Below, in pieces: positions 35,283 through 42,420 of a DNA stretch of 64,000 bases. The stretch comes from Bradyrhizobium lablabi (GTDB lineage Bacteria; Pseudomonadota; Alphaproteobacteria; Rhizobiales; Xanthobacteraceae). The notes under the pieces were generated by a model, which was not told the origin of the DNA, did no database searches, and saw nothing but the letters and a program-made list of their open reading frames with translations. Within the stretch, counting starts at the first letter, position 1, and the number at the start of each line of letters is the position of its first letter. Position numbers and translations under genes: made by a program. The stretch lies in contig NZ_LT670844.1 of the NCBI RefSeq assembly GCF_900141755.1, positions 1,736,001-1,800,000 of the forward strand, written 5' to 3'.

Positions 35283-35672
35283 TTAGGCAGGTCGTCGTTT
35301 GGCCGCTGGTTGGCGCCTCGCGCGACTGATCAGAAAATCATCTACCTTCTTGCCGGCCTTGAGTTGGGCTACCAACCAGCGCGGTTGCTTGCCTCGACCC
35401 GCCCAGGTTTCCGAAGGATCGTTTGGGTTTTGAAATTTGGGAAGGACGGGAGGATATTTCCGACGCACAGCACGGCGTTCACCAACGTGCGAAGCCGGTT
35501 GCCGAACGTTTGCCTTGCTCGGAATCAACCCGCTGGTGAGCTTCGCCAGACGTTCCTCTAATTCGCGCTTTTCCACGGCAATTCTCTCTGAAAGAATTGC
35601 GCCGACCTCCTCATGAAGCGCCCACAATTCGTCGATCGACAGCAATGATAGTTTGAACTTGTTCAACTTCAC
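35283..35672 (-). CDS. H-NS/HvrA-family nucleoid protein, 129 aa
   Basis: Histone-like DNA-binding regulator. The N-terminal oligomerisation helix is at residues 1-50 (LSLLSIDELWALHEEVGAIL and EKRELEERLAKL). The C-terminal DNA-binding domain carries the diagnostic block KFQNPNDPSETWAGRGKQPR followed by WLVAQLKAGKKVDDFLI. The start is the GTG at 35672, with GGAGGGC 5 bases upstream; the open frame to 35717 lacks a site and falls in a repeated sequence. Proteins of this family silence AT-rich DNA and, as HvrA, act in photosynthesis or nitrogen-fixation control in alphaproteobacteria. Which genes it controls is unknown. Two direct repeats lie just upstream in its probable promoter. Confidence 0.9.
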   Translation of the reverse strand: MKLNKFKLSLLSIDELWALHEEVGAILSERIAVEKRELEERLAKLTSGLIPSKANVRQPASHVGERRAVRRKYPPVLPKFQNPNDPSETWAGRGKQPRWLVAQLKAGKKVDDFLISRARRQPAAKRRPA

Positions 35673-35703
35673 TCCCTGCCCTCCAGAATCATTTGATCGG
35701 CGG

Positions 35704-35760
35704 CGGATTTCCCGCATTATTTTAAGCCGACCGAGACCGGATTTCCCGCACTATTTTAAG
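35704..35760. repeat. Two 23-bp direct repeats upstream of the H-NS-like gene
   Basis: CGGATTTCCCGCATTATTTT-AAG at 35704-35726 and CGGATTTCCCGCACTATTTT-AAG at 35738-35760 differ at one base and are 34 bases apart. They start 32 bases upstream of the GTG at 35672 on the minus strand. They could be operator sites (for example for autoregulation) or simply a duplication. Confidence 0.75.
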
Positions 35761-35941
35761 ATATTAAGCGCTGCGCGAAAATTAGGCAACCATTGCGCGA
35801 TCGCGCAATGATAGATTTTATGAGTTTGAACTCGCATCCGTTGGTTTATCTACAACTTTTGAATTGGTCATCCAAGAGGCAGGGGTGATCGGCGGCACAA
35901 GGAGTTTGGAGGGCCCCGGTCTTGCTCGAAAGGCAGGTATT

Positions 35942-36208
35942 CTAGTGCGTTGCGCTTCGCTGACGCCGGCCTGCTATGAGCCGGGATGCGCGCTTGCTTG
36001 ACCTGATCCGGTCCACTCTCAGGCATATTTCACGATGTCGGCGCTCAACCATACGCCGCAGAGTATGATTTTCCGCAAGTCGAACCGCAAGTTGCAAACG
36101 CCTGTCGCTGATCTTGCGGAGTGACAAATCGAGTTCATGGATTTCGCCCTCAATTCGGGCAGGCGTGCTAAAATCATCCTCATTTTTAAAAGCAAATTGC
36201 GAATTCAT
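35942..36208 (-). CDS. Hypothetical helical protein, 88 aa
   Basis: The ATG at 36208 has GGGGTC 6 bases upstream and follows a stretch of repeats that is not coding. The protein is almost entirely helical and charged: RIEGEIHELDLSLRKISDRR and ENHTLRRMVERRHREICLRV, likely a coiled coil. No membrane segment. The longer open frame to 36460 runs through tandem repeats and is Cys/His-rich by chance. Function unknown. Confidence 0.55.
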   Translation of the reverse strand: MNSQFAFKNEDDFSTPARIEGEIHELDLSLRKISDRRLQLAVRLAENHTLRRMVERRHREICLRVDRIRSSKRASRLIAGRRQRSATH

Positions 36209-36285
36209 CTTCTGACCCCAAACTTCAAACGAAGCGATATACACGCGAGCTTGCGACAATACAGAGACAACCTTGAGGCAATATG

Positions 36286-36325
36286 GGCACGATTTTGCAT
36301 GCATATTGGCACGATTTTGCATGCA
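36286..36325. repeat. 22-bp tandem repeat containing a TGCATGCA palindrome
   Basis: GGCACGATTTTGCATGCA occurs at 36286-36303 and 36308-36325, period 22 bases. Each copy ends in the perfect palindrome TGCATGCA. It lies in the gap between a minus-strand gene (start 36208) and the TRAP receptor gene (start 36584), so could be regulatory. Confidence 0.8.
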
Positions 36326-36401
36326 CAATGTGTGCCACCGTCCAATCCAATATGCGTCGTTTCTGTGACGGCCCCCACACTCTCCCCCGGAGCGATGATG
36401 A

Positions 36402-36439
36402 CAACGCGTGCATCCGCCAACAACGCGTGCATCCGTCAA
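36402..36439. repeat. 19-bp tandem duplication
   Basis: CAACGCGTGCATCCGCCAA at 36402-36420 is followed at once by CAACGCGTGCATCCGTCAA at 36421-36439, one mismatch. It is the second tandem duplication in the same 375-base intergenic region (36209-36583). Confidence 0.85.
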
Positions 36440-36583
36440 TGCCGATCGGCATTTTTGCACCCCGATGTTTCATTCCGCCTTTTGCCAATCCGGCGTCCAT
36501 CAAAAAATCACTGGCTCCCGTTCGACTCCGCTAGAAGAACTTTGGCCCGGTGCGATGGACGCGGGTTGGATCGAGAGGACCCC

Positions 36584-37567
36584 TTGCGACTTTTTCGGAT
36601 GTTCGTCGCCGTACTCCTGCTGCTGTATCCCGCAACAGCCCTTGCCCAAACTGTCTGGGACATGCCGACGGAGTATCCGCAAAGCGCGATGCCCGGGCTT
36701 GGCATCACGACATTCGCAACGCGCCTCGCCGAACTCAGTTCAGGCAAGCTCCAGATCAAGCCGAGCTTCGATGCCGCTGCGGGCATTCGATCCGCCGGCA
36801 TGCTGACCGCGATTGCGGCAGGCCGGGTGCAGGCCGGCGATGCGTTCGCTGGTGCGCTGGAAGCCGAGGACCCGATCTTCGCCCTGCCTTCCCTGCCGTT
36901 TCTGGTGACATCGATCGCCGAAGCGAGGCGGCTCTCCGAGCTCGCGCGGCCATACCTCGCCGCGGCATTGCAGAAGAAGGGCCAGCGACTGCTTTATCTG
37001 ACGCCCTGGCCGCCAACCGGTATCTGGTCGAAGATCGCGCTGAACACCGCATCCGACCTCTCCGGTCTTTCGATCCGCACCTATGACAATATCTCGAGCG
37101 AGGTGTTTGCCAACATCGGCGCCAAGGCCGCAACTATCAGTTTTGCCGATACGATGCCGAAGCTCGCCGATGGCAGCATCAATGCCGTGCTGTCGTCGGG
37201 CGATGGCGGCGCCGGCCGCAAGCTTTGGGAATACCTGCCCTACTTCACGGCGATTAATTATTCGCTGCCGCTTTCAGTCGCGAGCATTAATCAAGCTGTT
37301 TACGACGGTCTTGACCGGGGTCTGCGGGAAGCGGTCGATACCGCCGCCAGCCAGACCGAAACTGAATTGTGGGCCGCTTTGTCGACGCGGCTGCAAGAAA
37401 ACTATGCGCGCATGCGCGCGAGCGGCGTCACCATCGATTCCAATCCTGCGCCGGCAATCGTCATGGCGTTTCACGATGGAGCCGCCGCGGCGCAAAGTGC
37501 GTGGTGCGCGCGATCGGGGCCTGTCTGCCCTCAGATTCTCGACGCCTTCAACGCCGGCAGGCCGTAA
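36584..37567 (+). CDS. TRAP-type C4-dicarboxylate-like solute receptor (DctP family), 327 aa
   Basis: Periplasmic substrate-binding protein. The start is taken as TTG at 36584 because AGAGGA stands 4 bases before it and a signal peptide begins there (LRLFRMFVAVLLLLYPATAL, cut before AQTVW). DctP-type features are ITTFATRLAELSSGKLQIKP near residue 45, a middle block GLSIRTYDNISSEVFANIGA with the conserved Arg that binds a carboxylate, and LPYFTAINYSLPLSVASINQ. No TRAP membrane genes (DctQ/DctM) lie nearby, so it is an orphan receptor or uses a distant permease. The open frame extends upstream to 36137 through tandem repeats, which is unlikely to be translated. Confidence 0.85.
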   Translation: MRLFRMFVAVLLLLYPATALAQTVWDMPTEYPQSAMPGLGITTFATRLAELSSGKLQIKPSFDAAAGIRSAGMLTAIAAGRVQAGDAFAGALEAEDPIFALPSLPFLVTSIAEARRLSELARPYLAAALQKKGQRLLYLTPWPPTGIWSKIALNTASDLSGLSIRTYDNISSEVFANIGAKAATISFADTMPKLADGSINAVLSSGDGGAGRKLWEYLPYFTAINYSLPLSVASINQAVYDGLDRGLREAVDTAASQTETELWAALSTRLQENYARMRASGVTIDSNPAPAIVMAFHDGAAAAQSAWCARSGPVCPQILDAFNAGRP

Positions 37568-37820
37568 CGTCCTACCGGTCTCCCCCGCCGAGCATCCGCA
37601 GCGCCTCACTTCGGGGGCGCCGGGTGATGGTGCAGGAGCTACGATACACCATTTATAGCGATTTAATTATAGCCATTTATTGCAGTGAATCTAATGCTTT
37701 AGGGACACTTTCATTCAATCTTCATTTAATGTTCAGGGAACCGCTATTTTCTTAGCGCAATTTTTAATGCAGACTTGGCTTGGCGGTTGGCCGGAACTCC
37801 TAGTTTTTAGAGAGGTTTTT
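37568..37820. other. AT-rich leader of the Hint-domain gene
   Basis: The second half (37660-37780) is markedly AT-rich with TTTAATTATAGCCATTTATT and similar runs, as expected of a promoter region. No clear -35/-10 pair with correct spacing was settled on. No gene is seen. Confidence 0.45.
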
Positions 37821-38645
37821 ATGCGTGATTTTCAACAGGGTGGGTTGCCCAATTCAGCCCGCAGGCATTTCCTGGGAATTTCGGCTGCTGTGGCCGGAAG
37901 AATTGCGGCCGTCGGGGCCGCCAGTTTGCCGATCCTGGCATCGACATCCAAACGAGCGAAGGCCGAGGAGGATGATGATCATCATGGTCATGATGGTCAT
38001 GATGGACATCACTGCTTCCTGCGCGGAACGCGCATTCTAACTCCGCGCGGTGAGGTTCCAATTGAAGAACTTGCCATCGGTGCTCTCGTCGAGACCCTCA
38101 ACGGTCCTCTGCCGGTGAGGTGGATTGGTCGTCAAACCTTCAAGAAGACCGCGTCGCGCTGGCCTTCGAGCGTAGCTCCGATCCGGGTCGCTCGCTTTGC
38201 GCTTGACGATCAATATCCCAGTCGCGATTTGTACCTGTCCCCCACGCACAGTCTTTTCGTTGATGGGTTTCTCATTCCGGTCAAGCACCTGGTGAACGGC
38301 ACATCGGTCGCGCCGGCTCAGATGGACGATCGTGAAGTGATTGAATACTTCCATATCGAATTAGAAACCCACGAAGTAGTCTTTGCCGAGGGCGCGCCTG
38401 CTGAAACGTTGCAAGTCACCACAGACCGTGAGGGCTTCGCAAATTTCGTCGAGTATGAAAGGCTGTATGGGAGTGATGAGCGGCCAGCGATGGCGCCGTT
38501 CGCCCCGCTTCTTCGTTTCTATGGTGGCCGCGCTGAACTGCAAGGACTGCTTCGACTGGCCTTGTCACCCATTGTCGACGTTCGTGATCCAATCCAAAGG
38601 GCTCGTGCTCGCATTGATGCAAGAGCCGAACTGGTGGATGTCTAA
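37821..38645 (+). CDS. Hint-domain (Hedgehog/intein-like) exported protein, 274 aa
   Basis: The start at 37821 has AGAGAGG 5 bases upstream. A Tat-like signal SARRHFLGISAAVAGRIAAV (residues 11-30) with the twin arginines precedes a linker rich in Asp, His and Gly (DDDHHGHDGHDGHHC, residues 52-66), which could bind metal. A Hint_2 domain follows: HCFLRGTRILTPRGEVPIEE starts with the nucleophile Cys, and SPTHSLFVDGFLIPVKHLVN carries the conserved T-x-x-H-type block with LSPTHSLFV. A C-terminal helix rich in Arg closes the protein. Such Hint proteins are common in alphaproteobacteria, with mostly unknown roles; self-processing has been proposed for Hint domains. No C-terminal partner domain is visible. 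Confidence 0.85.
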   Translation: MRDFQQGGLPNSARRHFLGISAAVAGRIAAVGAASLPILASTSKRAKAEEDDDHHGHDGHDGHHCFLRGTRILTPRGEVPIEELAIGALVETLNGPLPVRWIGRQTFKKTASRWPSSVAPIRVARFALDDQYPSRDLYLSPTHSLFVDGFLIPVKHLVNGTSVAPAQMDDREVIEYFHIELETHEVVFAEGAPAETLQVTTDREGFANFVEYERLYGSDERPAMAPFAPLLRFYGGRAELQGLLRLALSPIVDVRDPIQRARARIDARAELVDV

Positions 38646-38670
38646 GTCGATCTGCTGAACCGAGCCAAAG

Positions 38671-38707
38671 GCCCCCGCTTCGCCATCCGGCGGCGGGGGC
38701 TTTTTTT
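38671..38707 (+). terminator. Intrinsic terminator after the Hint-domain gene
   Basis: GCCCCCGC at 38671-38678 pairs with GCGGGGGC at 38693-38700, loop of 14 bases, followed at once by seven T (38701-38707). A textbook rho-independent terminator, 25 bases after the stop codon. Confidence 0.92.
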
Positions 38708-38746
38708 AGTGGCAGCCGGCAAGCCGTGAACAAGCCTCGCGGGTGC

Positions 38747-39730
38747 TCACTTGGCGGTGTTGGGCGATGACGCAAGGACTGCGACCCATTTTTCGATATC
38801 GGCATGGATAAAATCGGCAAATTCCTTCGGCGAACCGCCAACGGGATCGGTGCCCTGCTGCTTTAGAGCGGCGCGAACACCCTCATTGCTCAACGCAGCG
38901 TTCGCGGCTGCCGACAATTTATCGACGATCGCAGGCGGCGTTCCGGCGGGAGCGAGAAGCCCGATCCAGATTCCGGCGTCGTAGCCCGTCATGCCTGCCT
39001 CGCTCAGCGTCGGAACATCCGGCATGATCGACGCGCGCTTGGATTGCGCCACGGCGAAGGCTTTCAGCCTGCCGGCCTCGACCTGCGGCGCCAACGTTGC
39101 AGCCACATTGAACATCAGGGTGATGCGACCCGCGAGCAGATCCGAGACGGCCTGGTTGCTTCCGCCTTGATAAGGCACCATGGGGATTTTGGTCCCGGCT
39201 TTTTCGTTGAACAGCTCGGCCGCCATGTAACTCGCCGTCGCATACCCGGAAGAGCCGAACGTCAGTGTTTCGGGCTTGCTCTTCGCCAGCGCGATCAACT
39301 CGGCCAAATTGTTGGCCGGGACCGAAGGATGCGCCACCAATACGTTGGGAACGATGCCGAGAAGCACGACCGGGGCCAGAGCCTTTGCTAGATTGAAGTT
39401 CGATTTGGTCTCGGCCGGGTTTAGTGTATTGGCGATCGTCGCCATGAAAAGCGTGTAGCCATCGGCCGGCGCGCGCGCCACGGTTTCGGCCGCAATCATG
39501 CTGCTGTTGCCGGGCCGATTTTCAATCACGATCGGCTGACCGAGATTACTTTCCATCTGCTTGCCGACCAACCGGGCCAGGATATCGGCAGCCGAGCCGG
39601 GCCCGAATCCGATCAGAATTTTGATGGGCTGGGTGGGATAGGTTTGGGCCATGACGGCGTGCGTGCTTGCAACTGAAACCACCGTCACGCCTGCGCAAAG
39701 CGCGAACATTTTGATGAAGCGGCCTAACAT
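38747..39730 (-). CDS. Bug/TctC-family tripartite tricarboxylate receptor, 327 aa
   Basis: Periplasmic solute receptor. GGAGGAAA directly before the ATG at 39730 fixes the start, and a signal peptide follows (FALCAGVTVVSVASTHAVMA). Bug family blocks are YPTQPIKILIGFGPGSAADI at residues 31-50, IVIENRPGNSSMIAAETVAR, ADGYTLFMATIA, VPYQGGSNQAVSDLLAGRIT and MPDVPTLSEAGM. They form the two-lobed fold that typically binds carboxylates or similar small acids. No TctA/TctB membrane genes accompany it. It is divergent from 39881-40267, so it is likely part of the same catabolic cluster. Confidence 0.9.
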   Translation of the reverse strand: MLGRFIKMFALCAGVTVVSVASTHAVMAQTYPTQPIKILIGFGPGSAADILARLVGKQMESNLGQPIVIENRPGNSSMIAAETVARAPADGYTLFMATIANTLNPAETKSNFNLAKALAPVVLLGIVPNVLVAHPSVPANNLAELIALAKSKPETLTFGSSGYATASYMAAELFNEKAGTKIPMVPYQGGSNQAVSDLLAGRITLMFNVAATLAPQVEAGRLKAFAVAQSKRASIMPDVPTLSEAGMTGYDAGIWIGLLAPAGTPPAIVDKLSAAANAALSNEGVRAALKQQGTDPVGGSPKEFADFIHADIEKWVAVLASSPNTAK

Positions 39731-39880
39731 TTTCCTCCGGTGCGCTCCCTTGCGCGTTATTCTGTGTTTCGCTTTGTTGACGCTATAGCCTGCCGGCCCT
39801 ACAGCTTGGACCAAGCCTTGCGTGAGACCAGACCGGCGGCAAGTCTTTTTTGTGCGCCCTGGGGCGAAAGGGAAGCCAGA

Positions 39881-40267
39881 ATGCAGTCAGACCCGGAACG
39901 CCGCGCTCGCGGTGCACAAAAGATCGGTGAAATCCTTGGGCAAACGCCGGAGCAGGTCGAACGATCGCTCGGCGACGTTGCGCCTCAGCTCGCAACGTAT
40001 GTGCTCGAGACGATCTACGGAGAAATCTACCAGAGCCCGACACTTGACTCGCGGACGCGCCAGATCGTCACCGTCGCGGCGCTGGCCACGCTCGGGACCG
40101 CCGCGCCGCAGTTGCGAACCCATATCGGCGGCGCACTCCGCTGCGGCGTCACGCGGGAGGAGCTCGTCGAGACCATGATGCAGCTCGTGCCCTATGTTGG
40201 CGTTGCCGCGGCCATCAATGGCGTGGCGGCCTGCCGGGAGGTTTTTGCCAACACCGACAAGAAATAG
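39881..40267 (+). CDS. Carboxymuconolactone-decarboxylase-like protein, 128 aa
   Basis: The ATG at 39881 has GGGAAG 6 bases upstream; an open frame to 39740 is ignored. CMD-fold helical protein with LDSRTRQIVTVAALATLGTA and the core LRTHIGGALRCGVTREELVE and TMMQLVPYVGVAAAINGVAA. No C-x2-C is present, so it is not an AhpD-type peroxidase; the pattern is that of 4-carboxymuconolactone decarboxylase, which removes CO2 from a lactone in protocatechuate breakdown. Exact substrate is unknown. It starts a plus-strand pair with the alpha/beta hydrolase 31 bases downstream, echoing the CMD plus enol-lactonase pairing of the beta-ketoadipate pathway. Confidence 0.88.
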   Translation: MQSDPERRARGAQKIGEILGQTPEQVERSLGDVAPQLATYVLETIYGEIYQSPTLDSRTRQIVTVAALATLGTAAPQLRTHIGGALRCGVTREELVETMMQLVPYVGVAAAINGVAACREVFANTDKK

Positions 40268-40298
40268 CCGATCTGGTTGGGCGACTTAGGGGGAAAAA

Positions 40299-41057
40299 AT
40301 GGTTTGGCATAAAACGATCGGCAACGGCCCGACGAAGGTTGTCGTCATTCACGGCTGGTTCTGGGATCATCGGGTGTTTACGCCCACCTTCGACTGTCTC
40401 GACACCGCAGGCCACACCTACGCGCTCGTCGATATCAGAGGTTACGGCAACTCGCGGAATATCTCCGGCGAATATTCGATCGGCGAAGTGGCGGCGGATG
40501 CGATAGCGCTTGCCGACCAGCTCGGATGGCATGAGTTTCATGTCGTCGGCCATTCCATGGGAGGCAAGGCGGCGCAAAAGGTGGCGATGGATGCGCCGGC
40601 GCGTGTGCGATCAGTGGTGGCGGTCACCCCGGTGCCGGCTTCGGCGTTGCCGTTCGATGATGCGACATTTGGGTTCTTTGCAGCCGCCTGCGAACAGGAC
40701 GAGACGGCATTGGCGCTGATGGGCGATTCGCTGGGCAACCGTGTTTCCAAAACATGGCTGGAACTGATGCTGCGGCGGGCGCGCGACACCGCAGGCCCTG
40801 CAGCGTTCAAGAGCTATATGCGCTCTTTCATCAAGGACGATTTTGCGACCGATGCGCACAAGGTGAAGGCTCCGATGCTCGTGCTGTACGGCGAGTTCGA
40901 CAATGGTGTGAGCGAGGGCATGGTGCGCGCGGTCTATCCGGGACTCTATCCGCATGCGGTAATCGAGAAGATCGGCAACTCCGGGCATTACCCCATGCAG
41001 GAAACGCCGGTTTATTTTGCCACCCGGATGGAGAGCTTTATTTCCAAGACTGGATGA
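40299..41057 (+). CDS. Alpha/beta hydrolase, 252 aa
   Basis: Cytoplasmic alpha/beta-fold hydrolase. The oxyanion-hole strand [20 protein letters not shown] is followed by the nucleophile elbow [14 protein letters not shown] with Ser near residue 87. The Asp is likely in [14 protein letters not shown] near 205, and the His in [20 protein letters not shown] near 233. The layout is that of enol-lactonases and esterases. Its neighbour is a CMD-like protein, which suggests hydrolysis of a lactone or ester formed in the same pathway; substrate unknown. It converges with the dehydrogenase gene at 41083. Confidence 0.88.
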   Translation: MVWHKTIGNGPTKVVVIHGWFWDHRVFTPTFDCLDTAGHTYALVDIRGYGNSRNISGEYSIGEVAADAIALADQLGWHEFHVVGHSMGGKAAQKVAMDAPARVRSVVAVTPVPASALPFDDATFGFFAAACEQDETALALMGDSLGNRVSKTWLELMLRRARDTAGPAAFKSYMRSFIKDDFATDAHKVKAPMLVLYGEFDNGVSEGMVRAVYPGLYPHAVIEKIGNSGHYPMQETPVYFATRMESFISKTG

Positions 41058-41082
41058 AGTGCGCCGCCGATATTGGCTCCGC

Positions 41083-42246
41083 CTATATTTCCAGCAGATG
41101 CGGGAACGGCACGATGGTCGATTTGACCGTGCGCATCGCCACAGCGTCAGCGACGGCGGTGCTGACGCCTTTCTTGTCGAAGGGATAAAGCGTCTGCATC
41201 TCGAACCAGGGGTATTTGTTCCGCGCATGGTGGAGCATCTTGACCCCCAGCGCCAGGTCGTTCTCCGTAAACGCCCAGGAGCCCATGATGGTGATGTCCT
41301 TGGCGACAAAACGATGCCAGTTGGTCTCGATCGAGCCGGCGTCGGTGAACTGCCCCATCTCGATATAGAAGCCGGAGTCGCGCAGGAATTCGATGCCTTC
41401 CGGGCCTGCCGTCGGATGGCCGGTGCAATCCATCACGAGGTCGGCGCCGAACCCGCCGACAATCTCGCGCACCCGGGCGATCCGCGCTTGTGGCGTGCGA
41501 TACTCGTTGATGTCGACGGTTTCATCCGCCCCGAATTTTCGCGCCAGCGCGAGCCGCGGAGACTCCGGTGCGCCGACGCAGATCACGCGTCCGGCGCCCA
41601 TCTCGCGCGCTGAGGCAATCGCCAGAATTCCGATCGGGCCGGAGCCCTGGATCACGACGGTATCGCCCCATTTGAATCCGCCCATGCGTTGCGCGCGGGC
41701 GAAGCCGCGAATGGTTGAGGTGATCGGTTCCGACAACGCGCCGAGACGCAGCGGCATGTCGTTCGGCAATTTATAAATCTTGGTTCCCGGCAACATGCCG
41801 AGGTCGACATAGACATATTCGGCGAAGCCGCCCCAGAGATGGGGCGCTTTCTCAAATCCGAGGTAGCGGCCGTAATAGACCGGCGTCTGGCACCGATTGG
41901 AATGTTCGGGAAAATGTTTGCAATAATAGCATTCGCCACAGGGCATGAACGGCGGGATCATCAGTTTGGAACCGACGCCGATCGGCTGGTCCATCCAGTC
42001 GGTCTTCAGCTCCGGCCCGATCTCGACGATCACGCCGGCCATCTCGTGGCCGAGCGTGAACGGCCAGGGCAGCGGTTTGGGCCAATGCCCTTTGAGGATA
42101 TGCAGATCAGTGCCGCAGACGCCGCAGGCGCCGACCTGAATGAGCGCGGCCTTGCCCTCGACCTTCGGCCACGGCACTTCCCGGATCACGGGCTCCGCAC
42201 CGGGACCGTCATAGGTCGAAACCCTTATTTTTTTCGCGTTTCCCAT
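41083..42246 (-). CDS. Zinc-dependent medium-chain alcohol dehydrogenase, 387 aa
   Basis: MDR-family NAD(P)-dependent dehydrogenase. Catalytic zinc ligands are in GACGVCGTDLHIL (Cys, residue about 41) and LGHEMAGVIVE (His-Glu, about 66). The structural zinc site shows as PCGECYYCKHFPEHSNRC, three cysteines in C-x2-C-x2-C and a fourth 9 residues later. The cofactor fold follows with VVIQGSGPIGILAIASAREM near residue 205 and an acidic/neutral second strand. It would oxidise an alcohol or polyol to a ketone. The surrounding genes (FAD-linked oxidase divergent at 42421, hydrolase convergent) point to a catabolic cluster rather than housekeeping. Confidence 0.9.
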   Translation of the reverse strand: MGNAKKIRVSTYDGPGAEPVIREVPWPKVEGKAALIQVGACGVCGTDLHILKGHWPKPLPWPFTLGHEMAGVIVEIGPELKTDWMDQPIGVGSKLMIPPFMPCGECYYCKHFPEHSNRCQTPVYYGRYLGFEKAPHLWGGFAEYVYVDLGMLPGTKIYKLPNDMPLRLGALSEPITSTIRGFARAQRMGGFKWGDTVVIQGSGPIGILAIASAREMGAGRVICVGAPESPRLALARKFGADETVDINEYRTPQARIARVREIVGGFGADLVMDCTGHPTAGPEGIEFLRDSGFYIEMGQFTDAGSIETNWHRFVAKDITIMGSWAFTENDLALGVKMLHHARNKYPWFEMQTLYPFDKKGVSTAVADAVAMRTVKSTIVPFPHLLEI

Positions 42247-42420
42247 CGCCCCGTTTCCTTTGTTTTATTGGCGTTGGCGGCCAGATTGCGCTTGGACGCA
42301 ATTCCGTTCCAGAGGAATCGCAAGCCCTGCGGTGATCTTTTTGCTTGATGCCGCGCGGAAGAGTAACTGATATTGGCTCAGAACGAGAAAAATTCAGGGC
42401 GGGAATTCGAGGAGGCGACC

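Noticed and set aside
35089..35285. Plus-strand open stretch with RSAKTNFKRRSP and AENIMMIERR
   Set aside because: No start codon with a ribosome site and no conservation that I can judge; kept only as part of the gene-poor region.
36137..36583. Upstream extension of the TRAP receptor
   Set aside because: It runs through two tandem repeats and puts the signal peptide 150 residues inside; the TTG at 36584 has a proper ribosome site.
37978..38024. ATCATGG/TCATGAT-type repeats read as a possible CRISPR or satellite array
   Set aside because: They are codons for the Asp/His/Gly linker of the Hint-domain protein, too short and in frame.
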